A stretch of 15,306 nucleotides of DNA, taken from assembly GCA_948468465.1 (NCBI GenBank), contig CAOKJJ010000122.1:1-15306 (forward strand), read 5' to 3'. The translations under genes were made by a program, and so were the position numbers. How positions within the stretch are numbered: position 1 is the stretch's first letter; every line of letters starts with the position of its first letter. Shown here in pieces: positions 8,806-15,251 of this stretch. Source of the stretch: an uncultured Eubacterium sp. Lineage in GTDB: Bacteria; Bacillota_A; Clostridia; Lachnospirales; Lachnospiraceae. Below the pieces are notes generated by a model. It saw only the letters and a program-made list of their open reading frames with translations, was not told the origin of the DNA and did no database searches.

Positions 8806-8884
8806 CTCCAAACACAAATAAACCCATAATCATCATTAAATACACCAATGCTCGCACATCGGTCTATCAATAATAACTATGGGT
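8806..8884 (-). terminator. Leader terminator (attenuator) of the bgl operon
   Basis: In minus-strand RNA, ACCCAUAGUUAUUAUU (complement of 8869-8884) pairs at all 16 positions, with three G.U, to AAUGAUGAUUAUGGGU (complement of 8822-8837). An inner ACCGAUG/CAUUGGU stem stacks above. The tail UUAUUUGUGUUU is U-rich. It lies just upstream of the licT ribosome binding site and its 5' strand overlaps the RAT. Confidence 0.88.
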
Positions 8885-8915
8885 CTTGCCTGATAAAAAT
8901 ATCAGTAACAATTCC
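8881..8915 (-). promoter_or_regulatory. Ribonucleic antiterminator (RAT) site for LicT
   Basis: The minus strand reads GGAATTGTTACTGATA, then TTTT, then TATCAGGCAAGACCC, very close to the bgl/lic RAT layout (GGATTGTTACTGC...GCAGGCAAAACC). It forms a hairpin with TACTGATA/TATCAG pairing and the conserved internal loops. The last bases, GACCC, are also the first bases of the terminator stem, so RAT and terminator are mutually exclusive. Confidence 0.92.
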
Positions 8916-8936
8916 AATCTCAATTTGACTGTGATT

Positions 8937-8965
8937 AGTCTATCACATTTTCATGCATCTGTAAA
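8937..8965 (-). promoter_or_regulatory. Probable promoter of the licT-bglP-bglA operon
   Basis: Minus strand TTTACA (8960-8965), 17-nt spacer, TAGACT (8937-8942) with an extended TGA just before the -10. It would start transcription about 15 nt upstream of the RAT. No clear catabolite-repression (cre) box was seen next to it. Confidence 0.55.
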
Positions 8966-9022
8966 TTATAAAAAATGTATAAAAAGACAGTTTATTTTTT
9001 GGTAATATTTTCTGCTTCTACT

Positions 9023-9053
9023 GTTACGGTTCCGATATAAGTGGAACCGTAAC
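9023..9053. repeat. 11-bp perfect inverted repeat downstream of the XRE gene
   Basis: gttacggttcc / ggaaccgtaac around a 9-nt loop. It lies between the end of the minus-strand XRE gene and the bgl promoter. Neither strand has a U-tract after the stem, so it is either an atypical terminator or a binding site. Confidence 0.6.
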
Positions 9054-9076
9054 GATGAGGAGCTATGGAAATAATG

Positions 9077-9412
9077 TCATCGGAGTTTTCGACAGTTCTG
9101 GTTCTTTTTTCTCAGCAGGTCTATCATCTGGGTTACCACAGCAATATCTTCTTCAGTCAGCTCTGATACGTCAAGCCGCCTTGCCGGATCAACGCCTAAA
9201 AGATAATCGGTACTCACGTGGAAGACAGATGCCAGTTTTACCAGCGCTACTGGAGAAGGGCTGCGGTCACGGAGTTCATAAAAGGATATGATAGACTTAG
9301 ACTTGCCAATCTGTTCTCCGAGCTGCTCCTGTGTCAAACCAGAACGTTTGCGGAGATCCTTTAAAATCTCACCAAAATTATTAGAATCCACTATTTGAAC
9401 ACTTCGCTCCAC
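9077..9412 (-). CDS. XRE-family transcriptional regulator
   Basis: An 111-residue DNA-binding protein. An HTH_3/Cro-CI domain spans about 14-73 (FGEILKDLRKRSGLTQEQLGEQIGKSKSIISFYELRDRSPS...STDYLLG), with the recognition helix around SKSIISFYE. A short C-terminal helix (LTEEDIAVVTQMIDLLRKK) may dimerise. The GTG at 9412 is the only reasonable start that keeps the full domain; a second GTG at 9391 would also keep it. Neither has a good Shine-Dalgarno, and a TATAAT (minus strand, 9417-9422) sits only 4 nt upstream of the first GTG, so the start is uncertain and may be leaderless. It is divergent from the ATPase gene at 9568 and probably shares its control region. The gene call is firm; the target is unknown. 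Confidence 0.85.
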   Translation of the reverse strand: MERSVQIVDSNNFGEILKDLRKRSGLTQEQLGEQIGKSKSIISFYELRDRSPSPVALVKLASVFHVSTDYLLGVDPARRLDVSELTEEDIAVVTQMIDLLRKKNQNCRKLR

Positions 9413-9491
9413 GGTTATTATACTCTATGCGGGTCAAAGAATGGTGTCGAATAAAAGAGTTATATTTAATATAGGTGGTATTATACAGGCG

Positions 9492-9520
9492 TTTATTTTT
9501 GGGCAGATTTATGATATAGT
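9492..9520 (+). promoter_or_regulatory. Probable promoter of the ATPase gene
   Basis: TTTATT (9492-9497), 17-nt spacer, TATAGT (9515-9520). Translation starts 47 nt further on, after a purine-rich AGGAGAGGGTGGGAAG. The -35 is weak, so an activator or repressor (perhaps the divergent XRE protein) may act here. Confidence 0.45.
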
Positions 9521-9567
9521 TACGACAGCAGCATATCATTAAAAAACGCATAGGAGAGGGTGGGAAG

Positions 9568-10296
9568 ATGAATCATCAATTGATCCAGGGTATTCAGATT
9601 CAGTGGGAAAAGATTGATCCGCACAGTTACCTGAGAAATATACAGGCAATACGGGATTTACAGTATTTGGAATTTCATAAGCCGATTACTTTTTTTGTAG
9701 GTGAAAATGGAAGTGGAAAATCCACTGTTCTGGAAGCGGCAGCAGTCGCCGCTGGCTTCAATCCTGAAGGGGGAACAAAAAATTATAATTTTTCTACCTA
9801 TGATTCCCATTCGGAACTTTGCAACGCATTAAAAGTGATCCGGGGGTTTCGCCAGCCCGGATGGGGATATTTTTTAAGGGCGGAAAGTTTTTACAATGTA
9901 GCTACAAAGGAAGAAGAGTATGCGCGGACGCCGTTTAACTCGGTTCCGTCGGAACAGCTGCATTTAAAATCTCATGGGGAAAGTTTTCTGGCAGTGGCAC
10001 AAAAACATTTTCGCCCAAATGGCATTTATTTTTTGGATGAGCCGGAAGCAGCGTTATCCCCGCAAAGGCAGCTTACGCTTTTGATGGAAATCGACCGATG
10101 CGCCAAAGAGGAATCCCAGTTTATTATTGTAACACATTCGCCAATACTGCTTGGCATGCCTGGTGCGGAAATTTTGACATTTGATGATGGTCTGGTCCAT
10201 CCCTGTGAATATGAACAGACAGATAGTTATCAGGTTACTGAAATGTTTATGAACCATAGGGAACAGTTGCTGAAACGGCTGTTAGAACAGGAATAA
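9568..10296 (+). CDS. Compact ABC/AAA-type predicted ATPase
   Basis: A 242-residue soluble ATPase of the AAA_21/COG3910-like type. Walker A is GENGSGKST (45-53). An ABC-signature-like SHGES lies at 135-139, Walker B is GIYFLDEPEAALSP (Asp157, Glu158), and the switch His190 is in IIVTHSP. These motifs place it in the RecF/SMC-like ABC ATPase group rather than among membrane transporters. The short insert between Walker A and signature (about 80 residues) leaves no room for a long coiled coil, and no nuclease, TOPRIM or TM part is fused. The ATG at 9568 follows a purine-rich AGGAGAGGG site. The gene stands alone between the divergent XRE gene and mglB. Its function is unknown; such stand-alone ATPases are common in Firmicutes. 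No obvious terminator separates it from mglB. Confidence 0.85.
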   Translation: MNHQLIQGIQIQWEKIDPHSYLRNIQAIRDLQYLEFHKPITFFVGENGSGKSTVLEAAAVAAGFNPEGGTKNYNFSTYDSHSELCNALKVIRGFRQPGWGYFLRAESFYNVATKEEEYARTPFNSVPSEQLHLKSHGESFLAVAQKHFRPNGIYFLDEPEAALSPQRQLTLLMEIDRCAKEESQFIIVTHSPILLGMPGAEILTFDDGLVHPCEYEQTDSYQVTEMFMNHREQLLKRLLEQE

Positions 10297-10304
10297 GCCA
10301 AACG

Positions 10305-10360
10305 CGATTTTTGACGATTTTTGTAATAATATACCGATTTTTACATTTTTACAGCAAAAA
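10305..10360 (+). promoter_or_regulatory. Phased T-tracts upstream of the mgl promoter
   Basis: CGATTTTT occurs at 10305, 10315 and 10335, exactly one and two helical turns apart. It is followed by CATTTTT at 10344 and an A5 tract at 10356. Phased A/T tracts like this bend DNA. They lie roughly 70-150 bp upstream of the probable mglB promoter. Confidence 0.5.
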
Positions 10361-10429
10361 GAAATGGAAGTTGTTTGATATATACAACGAAAATCATAAA
10401 AATTTTAATGATCATAGAAAAATATTCTA

Positions 10430-10458
10430 TGTTTTCCTCCTGAAATATTCGTTATACT
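10430..10458 (+). promoter_or_regulatory. Possible promoter of the mgl operon
   Basis: TATACT (10453-10458) is a good -10. The region 17 nt before it, TGTTTT (10430-10435), is a poor -35, which would suit an activated promoter. An inverted repeat, gttgt...acaac (10370-10388), lies 42 nt upstream of the -35 and could bind a regulator. The leader includes a small gcgca-tga-tgcgc hairpin (10480-10492). Confidence 0.4.
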
Positions 10459-10514
10459 GTTCATTATCAACAAGGGGCTGCGCATGATGCGCTAGTATGG
10501 AAAGGAGATAAAAT

Positions 10515-11882
10515 ATGAAAAGAAAATTAGTTTCAATGACATTGGCTGTAATGATGGGACTTTCACTTACGGCCTGCGGTTCAGGCGGCGGCGACGACAA
10601 TTCTGCAGCAGATGGGGCAAATACAGCAACAGATGGAGCAGATGCAGCAGACGATGCGGCCAGCAGTGCAGATGATGGTGCGGCGGATGATGCGGCAGCA
10701 GACGGAGGTTCTTCAGCAGAAGTGGCAAATAAGGATAAACCGCTCGTATGGTTTAACCGTCAGCCATCTAATAGTTCTACTGGTGAGTTAGATATGGCAG
10801 CATTATCATTTAATGACAATACATATTATGTAGGCTTTGATGCAAATCAGGGTGCAGAACTCCAGGGTACTATGGTAAAAGACTATATCGAGGCAAACAT
10901 TGACAAGATCGACCGCAACGGTGACGGCGTAATTGGCTATGTTCTTGCTATCGGCGATATCGGGCATAATGATTCTATCGCACGTACCAGAGGTATCCGT
11001 AAAGCGCTTGGCACAGGCGTGGAAAAAGACGGCGACATTAACAGTGATCCAGTCGGAACAAATACAGACGGTTCCGCGGCAGCAGTACAGGATGGCTCCA
11101 TTGAAGTAGGAGGCAAGACATATGTAGTGCGTGAGCTGGCATCTCAGGAAATGAAGAATTCCGCAGGCGCTACATGGGATGCTGCTACAGCCGGCAACGC
11201 AATCGGCACATGGTCTTCTTCCTTTGGCGATGAAATTGATGTGATAGCTTCTAATAACGATGGTATGGGCATGTCTATGTTTAACGCATGGTCAAAAGAT
11301 AATAATGTACCTACATTTGGCTATGATGCAAACAGTGATGCGGTAGCAGCAATCGCGGAAGGCTACGGCGGCACAATCAGCCAGCATGCAGACGTACAGG
11401 CGTATTTGACACTTCGTGTTCTGCGTAATGCATTGGATGGTGTGGATATTGATACAGGCATTGGTACAGCAGATGAAGCAGGAAACGTCCTGTCTGATGA
11501 TGTATTTGTATATAATGAAGAACAGCGTTCTTACTATGCATTGAATGTAGCTGTTACAGCTGACAATTATCAGGATTTTACAGATTCCACGAAGGTTTAT
11601 GAGCCAGTATCCAAACAGCTGGATGCAACAAAGAGCCCTTCTAAGAAAGTATGGCTGAATATTTACAACGCATCTGATAACTTCTTGAGTTCTACTTATC
11701 AGCCGCTGCTTCAGAACTATGATGATATTTTGAATCTGGAAGTTGATTATATTGGCGGTGACGGACAGACAGAATCCAATATTACAAACCGTCTTGGAAA
11801 TCCAGGCCAGTACGATGCATTTGCAATCAACATGGTAAAAACAGATAATGCAGCTTCTTATACAGCTTTACTGAATCAGTAA
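10515..11882 (+). CDS. mglB: Galactose/glucose-type sugar-binding lipoprotein, circularly permuted
   Basis: A 455-residue lipoprotein. A signal peptide ends in SLTAC with Cys21 lipidated. Residues 22-72 are an Ala/Asp/Gly-rich linker. The mature fold starts at PLVWFNRQPSN (about 76), equivalent to E. coli residues about 86 onward (VPVVFFNKEPS). It runs in family order through the calcium loop DRNGDGVIG (133-141), GHND (His151, Asp153), Arg157, Trp221, Asn248 and Asp271. Then residues 378-455 (VWLNIYNASDNF...YDAFAINMVKTDNAASYTALLNQ) match the E. coli N-terminus, with Asp388 and Phe390 in place of Asp14 and Phe16. The only ligand residue clearly changed is E. coli Asn256, here Gln290. AAAGGAG sits 8 nt before the ATG. 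The permutation call relies on the E. coli sequence from memory. It heads the mgl operon and should bind galactose, glucose or methyl-galactoside. Confidence 0.9.
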   Translation: MKRKLVSMTLAVMMGLSLTACGSGGGDDNSAADGANTATDGADAADDAASSADDGAADDAAADGGSSAEVANKDKPLVWFNRQPSNSSTGELDMAALSFNDNTYYVGFDANQGAELQGTMVKDYIEANIDKIDRNGDGVIGYVLAIGDIGHNDSIARTRGIRKALGTGVEKDGDINSDPVGTNTDGSAAAVQDGSIEVGGKTYVVRELASQEMKNSAGATWDAATAGNAIGTWSSSFGDEIDVIASNNDGMGMSMFNAWSKDNNVPTFGYDANSDAVAAIAEGYGGTISQHADVQAYLTLRVLRNALDGVDIDTGIGTADEAGNVLSDDVFVYNEEQRSYYALNVAVTADNYQDFTDSTKVYEPVSKQLDATKSPSKKVWLNIYNASDNFLSSTYQPLLQNYDDILNLEVDYIGGDGQTESNITNRLGNPGQYDAFAINMVKTDNAASYTALLNQ

Positions 11883-11927
11883 TTTTGCACAGTCGTATTC
11901 AATATTTTGTAATAAGGACAGACAGTT

Positions 11928-11959
11928 GATTAGGGAGAAGAAATTCTCCCTAATCTTTT
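11928..11959 (+). terminator. Intercistronic hairpin between mglB and mglA
   Basis: A perfect 12-bp stem, gattagggagaa (11928-11939) / ttctccctaatc (11944-11955), closed by a GAAA tetraloop and followed by TTTT. The short U-tract suggests partial termination and protection of the mglB message, raising binding protein over the membrane subunits. Confidence 0.8.
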
Positions 11960-11967
11960 AGAACATA

Positions 11968-11995
11968 CAGCAGCAGTTTGAGATGATTGCTGCTG
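11968..11995 (+). repeat. Second small hairpin in the mglB-mglA gap
   Basis: cagcagca (11968-11975) pairs with tgctgctg (11988-11995), with a 12-nt loop. It covers the upstream in-frame ATG at 11983 and ends 23 nt before the chosen mglA start. Confidence 0.5.
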
Positions 11996-12018
11996 AATAC
12001 ATATACGGGGTAAAAAGT

Positions 12019-13527
12019 ATGGCAGATAAGAAAGATCAGATCGTCTTATCAATACGTGGCATGAGCAAGTCCTTTGGCCGAAACCGGGTTTTGGACCATA
12101 TCAATCTGGATGTGAAACGGGGAACGGTTATGGGGCTGATGGGCGAAAACGGCGCCGGCAAATCAACCATGATGAAGTGTCTGTTCGGTACGTATCAGAA
12201 AGACGAAGGAAATATTTTCCTTGATGGCAGGGAAGTAAGCTTTTCCGGACCAAAGGATGCATTAGAGAACGGCATTGCAATGGTGCATCAGGAACTGAAT
12301 CAGTGTCTGGAAAGAAATGTCATTGACAATCTGTTTCTTGGGCGGTATCCGGTCAATTCCATGGGCGTGGTAGATGAAGGAAGAATGAAAAAAGAAGCTT
12401 CTGAGCTGTTCCGTAAGCTTGGAATGACTGTTAATCTGGCACAGCCGATGCGTAATATGTCCGTATCTCAGAGACAGATGTGTGAGATCGCGAAAGCGAT
12501 TTCCTATAATTCAAAAGTAATTGTATTAGATGAGCCGACTTCTTCGCTGACAGTACAAGAGGTAGAAAAGCTGTTTGAGATGATGCGGATGTTAAAGGAG
12601 CAGGGAATTTCTCTGATCTATATTTCTCATAAAATGGATGAGATTTTTGAGATTTGCGATGAGATCTCGGTACTTCGGGACGGCAATCTTGTTATGACAA
12701 AGAGCAGTAAAGATACGGATATGAATGAACTGATTGCCGCAATGGTTGGCCGTTCTTTGGAAAATCGTTTCCCTCCGGTGGACAACGAGCCAAAAGACGT
12801 TATTTTATCTATTCAGCATTTGTCCACGAAGTTTGAACCGCATTTACAGGATATTACGTTTGACGTAAAAGAAGGAGAGATTTTTGGCTTATATGGTCTG
12901 GTTGGAGCTGGCAGGACAGAATTATTAGAGACGATTTTCGGAGTTCGGACAAGGGCGGCAGGTCGTGTATATTTTAATAACCGCCTGATGAATTTCAGTA
13001 ATGCAAGAGAGGCAATGGACCACGGATTTGCTATGATTACAGAAGAGCGTAAGGCAAATGGATTGTTTTTGAAGGGGGACCTTACGTTTAATACAACGAT
13101 CGCAAATTTGAACCAGTATAAGTCTGGCATTGCGCTTTCGGATTCAAAAATGGTGAAAGCAACGGCAAAAGAGATCAAGATTATGCATACAAAATGTATG
13201 GGGCCGGAAGACATGATCTCAAGCCTTTCTGGAGGAAACCAGCAGAAAGTTATTATGGGGAAATGGCTGGAGCGCAGTCCGCAGATATTTATGATGGATG
13301 AACCGACCAGAGGTATTGACGTTGGCGCGAAATATGAGATTTATGAACTGATTATTAATATGGCAAAACAAGGAAAGACGATCATCGTTGTATCTTCTGA
13401 AATGCCGGAAATACTCGGTATTACAAATCGTATTGGCGTTATGTCAAACGGACATCTTTCAGGAATTGTGAATACGAAAGAAACCAATCAGGAAGAGCTT
13501 TTAAGGCTTAGCGCAAAATACCTATAA
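12019..13527 (+). CDS. mglA: Galactose/methyl galactoside ABC transporter ATPase
   Basis: A 502-residue protein with two fused ABC ATPase domains, standard for the MglA/RbsA family; it energises uptake on the cytoplasmic face of MglC. Domain 1: Walker A GENGAGKST (42-50), Q-loop Gln91, degenerate signature SVSQRQ (148-153), Walker B VLDEP (Asp171, Glu172) and His204. Domain 2: degenerate Walker A GLVGAGRTE (Arg299 replaces Lys), perfect signature LSGGNQQ (403-409), Walker B MMDEP, and Ser460 in place of the switch His. This asymmetric pattern is normal for sugar ABC ATPases. I chose the ATG at 12019 because GGGG precedes it at about 8 nt and family members start near here. The in-frame ATG at 11983 lies inside a hairpin and lacks a ribosome binding site. 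The gap to mglC is 18 nt. Confidence 0.94.
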   Translation: MADKKDQIVLSIRGMSKSFGRNRVLDHINLDVKRGTVMGLMGENGAGKSTMMKCLFGTYQKDEGNIFLDGREVSFSGPKDALENGIAMVHQELNQCLERNVIDNLFLGRYPVNSMGVVDEGRMKKEASELFRKLGMTVNLAQPMRNMSVSQRQMCEIAKAISYNSKVIVLDEPTSSLTVQEVEKLFEMMRMLKEQGISLIYISHKMDEIFEICDEISVLRDGNLVMTKSSKDTDMNELIAAMVGRSLENRFPPVDNEPKDVILSIQHLSTKFEPHLQDITFDVKEGEIFGLYGLVGAGRTELLETIFGVRTRAAGRVYFNNRLMNFSNAREAMDHGFAMITEERKANGLFLKGDLTFNTTIANLNQYKSGIALSDSKMVKATAKEIKIMHTKCMGPEDMISSLSGGNQQKVIMGKWLERSPQIFMMDEPTRGIDVGAKYEIYELIINMAKQGKTIIVVSSEMPEILGITNRIGVMSNGHLSGIVNTKETNQEELLRLSAKYL

Positions 13528-13545
13528 AGAGGGAGATGAAAATAT

Positions 13546-15195
13546 ATGGCGAGTGGAAACATTCTGACAGCTGAACAGGAAATGAAACTGCGTCAGCCAA
13601 TCGAAGATTACGTTGGCGGGATTCAGGCAAAAATAGACAGTCTCAGAAAAGATGGGACAGACAAGGTTCTCTCTCTTCAAAACGATTTGGACAGAATAAA
13701 GAGAGACAGATCCCTTACACAACAGGAGAAGGAAGCTCAGACTGCGGCTGACAGGGCGGAGTTGGAAAAGGCCAAGGCAGTAGAAGCGAAAAATAAAGAC
13801 GAAATATCCAAATTGATCGCTGATGCAGAAGCATATCTGAAAGAGCACTTTGATAAGGATTATTATCAGGTAGTCAATCAAAGCTGTGTAGAGGAAAAAG
13901 TAGCCGCAAGAGAAAAATACAACAGGAGAACCGCGCAGCTGCAGCAGGAGCATGAGGCTGCAATCGCAAAATTAACCGACCATCAGGAAATCAAAGATGA
14001 AAAGTATGTGCATAAAAATCGTTTATTTGATGCAAAAATGGAACTGGAGAAAGATTTGCAGCAGGTAAAAGACCGGAAACATGCAGCTTTTTCATACAAA
14101 TATCATTTGATTGACCTGCTGCGCATGTCGAAGTTTACATTTGCGGAAACAAGCGCGCAGAAATGGGAAAACTACAAATACACGTTTAACCGCAGGACAT
14201 TTTTACTGCAGAATGGCTTATACATTGCAATTATATTAATCTTTATTGCACTATGTATTATTACGCCGATTGTGAAAAAGACACCGCTGCTTACCTACAA
14301 CAACGTATTAAATATTTTGCAGCAGGCATCTCCGCGTATGTTCCTGGCCCTTGGCGTTGCAGGACTGATCCTTTTGACAGGTACGGATCTTTCGATCGGG
14401 CGTATGGTCGGCATGGGCATGACCGCGGCGACGATTATTATGCATCAGGGTGTAAATACCGGTTTTGTATTTGGCCATGCATTTGACTTTACAGGGCTGC
14501 CGGTAGGAGCAAGAGTTATTTTAGCTCTTGTCGTATGTGTGTGTTTGTGTACATTTTTTACGGCAATTGCAGGATTTTTTACAGCAAAGTTTAAAATGCA
14601 TCCGTTTATTTCGACGATGGCAAACATGCTTGTAATTTTCGGATTGATTACATATGCGACAAAGGGCGTATCTTTTGGCGCAATCGAATCAACGATACCA
14701 GCGATGGTCATTCCAAAGATTAACGGATTCCCAACAATTATTCTTTGGGCAGCAGCAGCGATTGTCATTGTATGGTTTATCTGGAATAAGACCACATTCG
14801 GCAAAAACCTGTATGCAGTCGGAGGAAATCCAGAGGCGGCATCCGTATCCGGTATTTCCGTATTCCGTGTAACCGTAGGCGCATTCGTTCTGGCAGGTAT
14901 CCTTTACGGATTTGGATCCTGGCTGGAATGTGCAAGAATGGTAGGCTCTGGTTCTGCCGCATATGGGCAGGGCTGGGAAATGGACGCAATTGCAGCCTGC
15001 GTAGTAGGCGGCGTATCCTTTACTGGCGGTATCGGTAAGATTTCAGGTGTCGTAGTCGGTGTATTTATCTTTACGGCACTTACCTATTCCCTTACGATTC
15101 TGGGTATTGACACAAACCTGCAGTTCGTATTTTCAGGAATCATTATTCTTGTGGCAGTAACGCTTGACTGTTTGAAATACGTTCAGAAAAAATAA
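13546..15195 (+). CDS. mglC: Galactose/methyl galactoside ABC transporter permease with N-terminal coiled-coil extension
   Basis: A 549-residue protein. E. coli MglC is 336 residues. Residues about 223-549 are the normal permease: TM1 near 223-241, then ALGVAGLILLTGTDLSIGR, NKTTFGKNLYAVGGNPEAASVSGISV, MDAIAACVVGGVSFTGGIG and the terminal LDCLKYVQKK, all hallmarks of the BPD_transp_2/MglC-RbsC family. Residues 1-215 are an added hydrophilic, Lys/Glu/Gln/Ala-rich segment with heptad-like stretches (30-100, 115-180), probably a cytoplasmic coiled coil, then a short linker (AFSYKYHLIDLLRMSKF). The reading frame and codon style continue smoothly from extension to permease, so this is not a frameshift join. 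The ATG at 13546 follows GAGGGAG; no ribosome-binding-site-backed internal ATG is evident just before TM1. Last gene of mglBAC. The permease call is firm; the role of the extension is unknown. Confidence 0.93.
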   Translation: MASGNILTAEQEMKLRQPIEDYVGGIQAKIDSLRKDGTDKVLSLQNDLDRIKRDRSLTQQEKEAQTAADRAELEKAKAVEAKNKDEISKLIADAEAYLKEHFDKDYYQVVNQSCVEEKVAAREKYNRRTAQLQQEHEAAIAKLTDHQEIKDEKYVHKNRLFDAKMELEKDLQQVKDRKHAAFSYKYHLIDLLRMSKFTFAETSAQKWENYKYTFNRRTFLLQNGLYIAIILIFIALCIITPIVKKTPLLTYNNVLNILQQASPRMFLALGVAGLILLTGTDLSIGRMVGMGMTAATIIMHQGVNTGFVFGHAFDFTGLPVGARVILALVVCVCLCTFFTAIAGFFTAKFKMHPFISTMANMLVIFGLITYATKGVSFGAIESTIPAMVIPKINGFPTIILWAAAAIVIVWFIWNKTTFGKNLYAVGGNPEAASVSGISVFRVTVGAFVLAGILYGFGSWLECARMVGSGSAAYGQGWEMDAIAACVVGGVSFTGGIGKISGVVVGVFIFTALTYSLTILGIDTNLQFVFSGIIILVAVTLDCLKYVQKK

Positions 15196-15207
15196 AGCAA
15201 CAGATAG

Positions 15208-15238
15208 AAAAGAGCCGGGCAATGCTGGCTCTTTTTTT
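15208..15238 (+). terminator. Rho-independent terminator of the mgl operon
   Basis: aaagagcc / ggctcttt around a short loop (gggcaatgct), followed by a run of seven or more T. It begins 13 nt after the mglC stop. Confidence 0.93.
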
Positions 15239-15251
15239 ATTGCGTAACAGT

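Noticed and set aside
7955..8857. licT starting at the ATG at 8857
   Set aside because: The extra 20 residues come from the leader terminator sequence. The ATG at 8797 has GGAGGG and gives the family N-terminus MVARQILNNN.
11983..12018. mglA starting at 11983
   Set aside because: This ATG lies in a hairpin loop without a ribosome binding site; 12019 matches the family start.
13546..14210. A separate coiled-coil gene frameshifted into mglC
   Set aside because: The frame is continuous, no stop or slip site is seen, and no ribosome binding site supports a second start before TM1.
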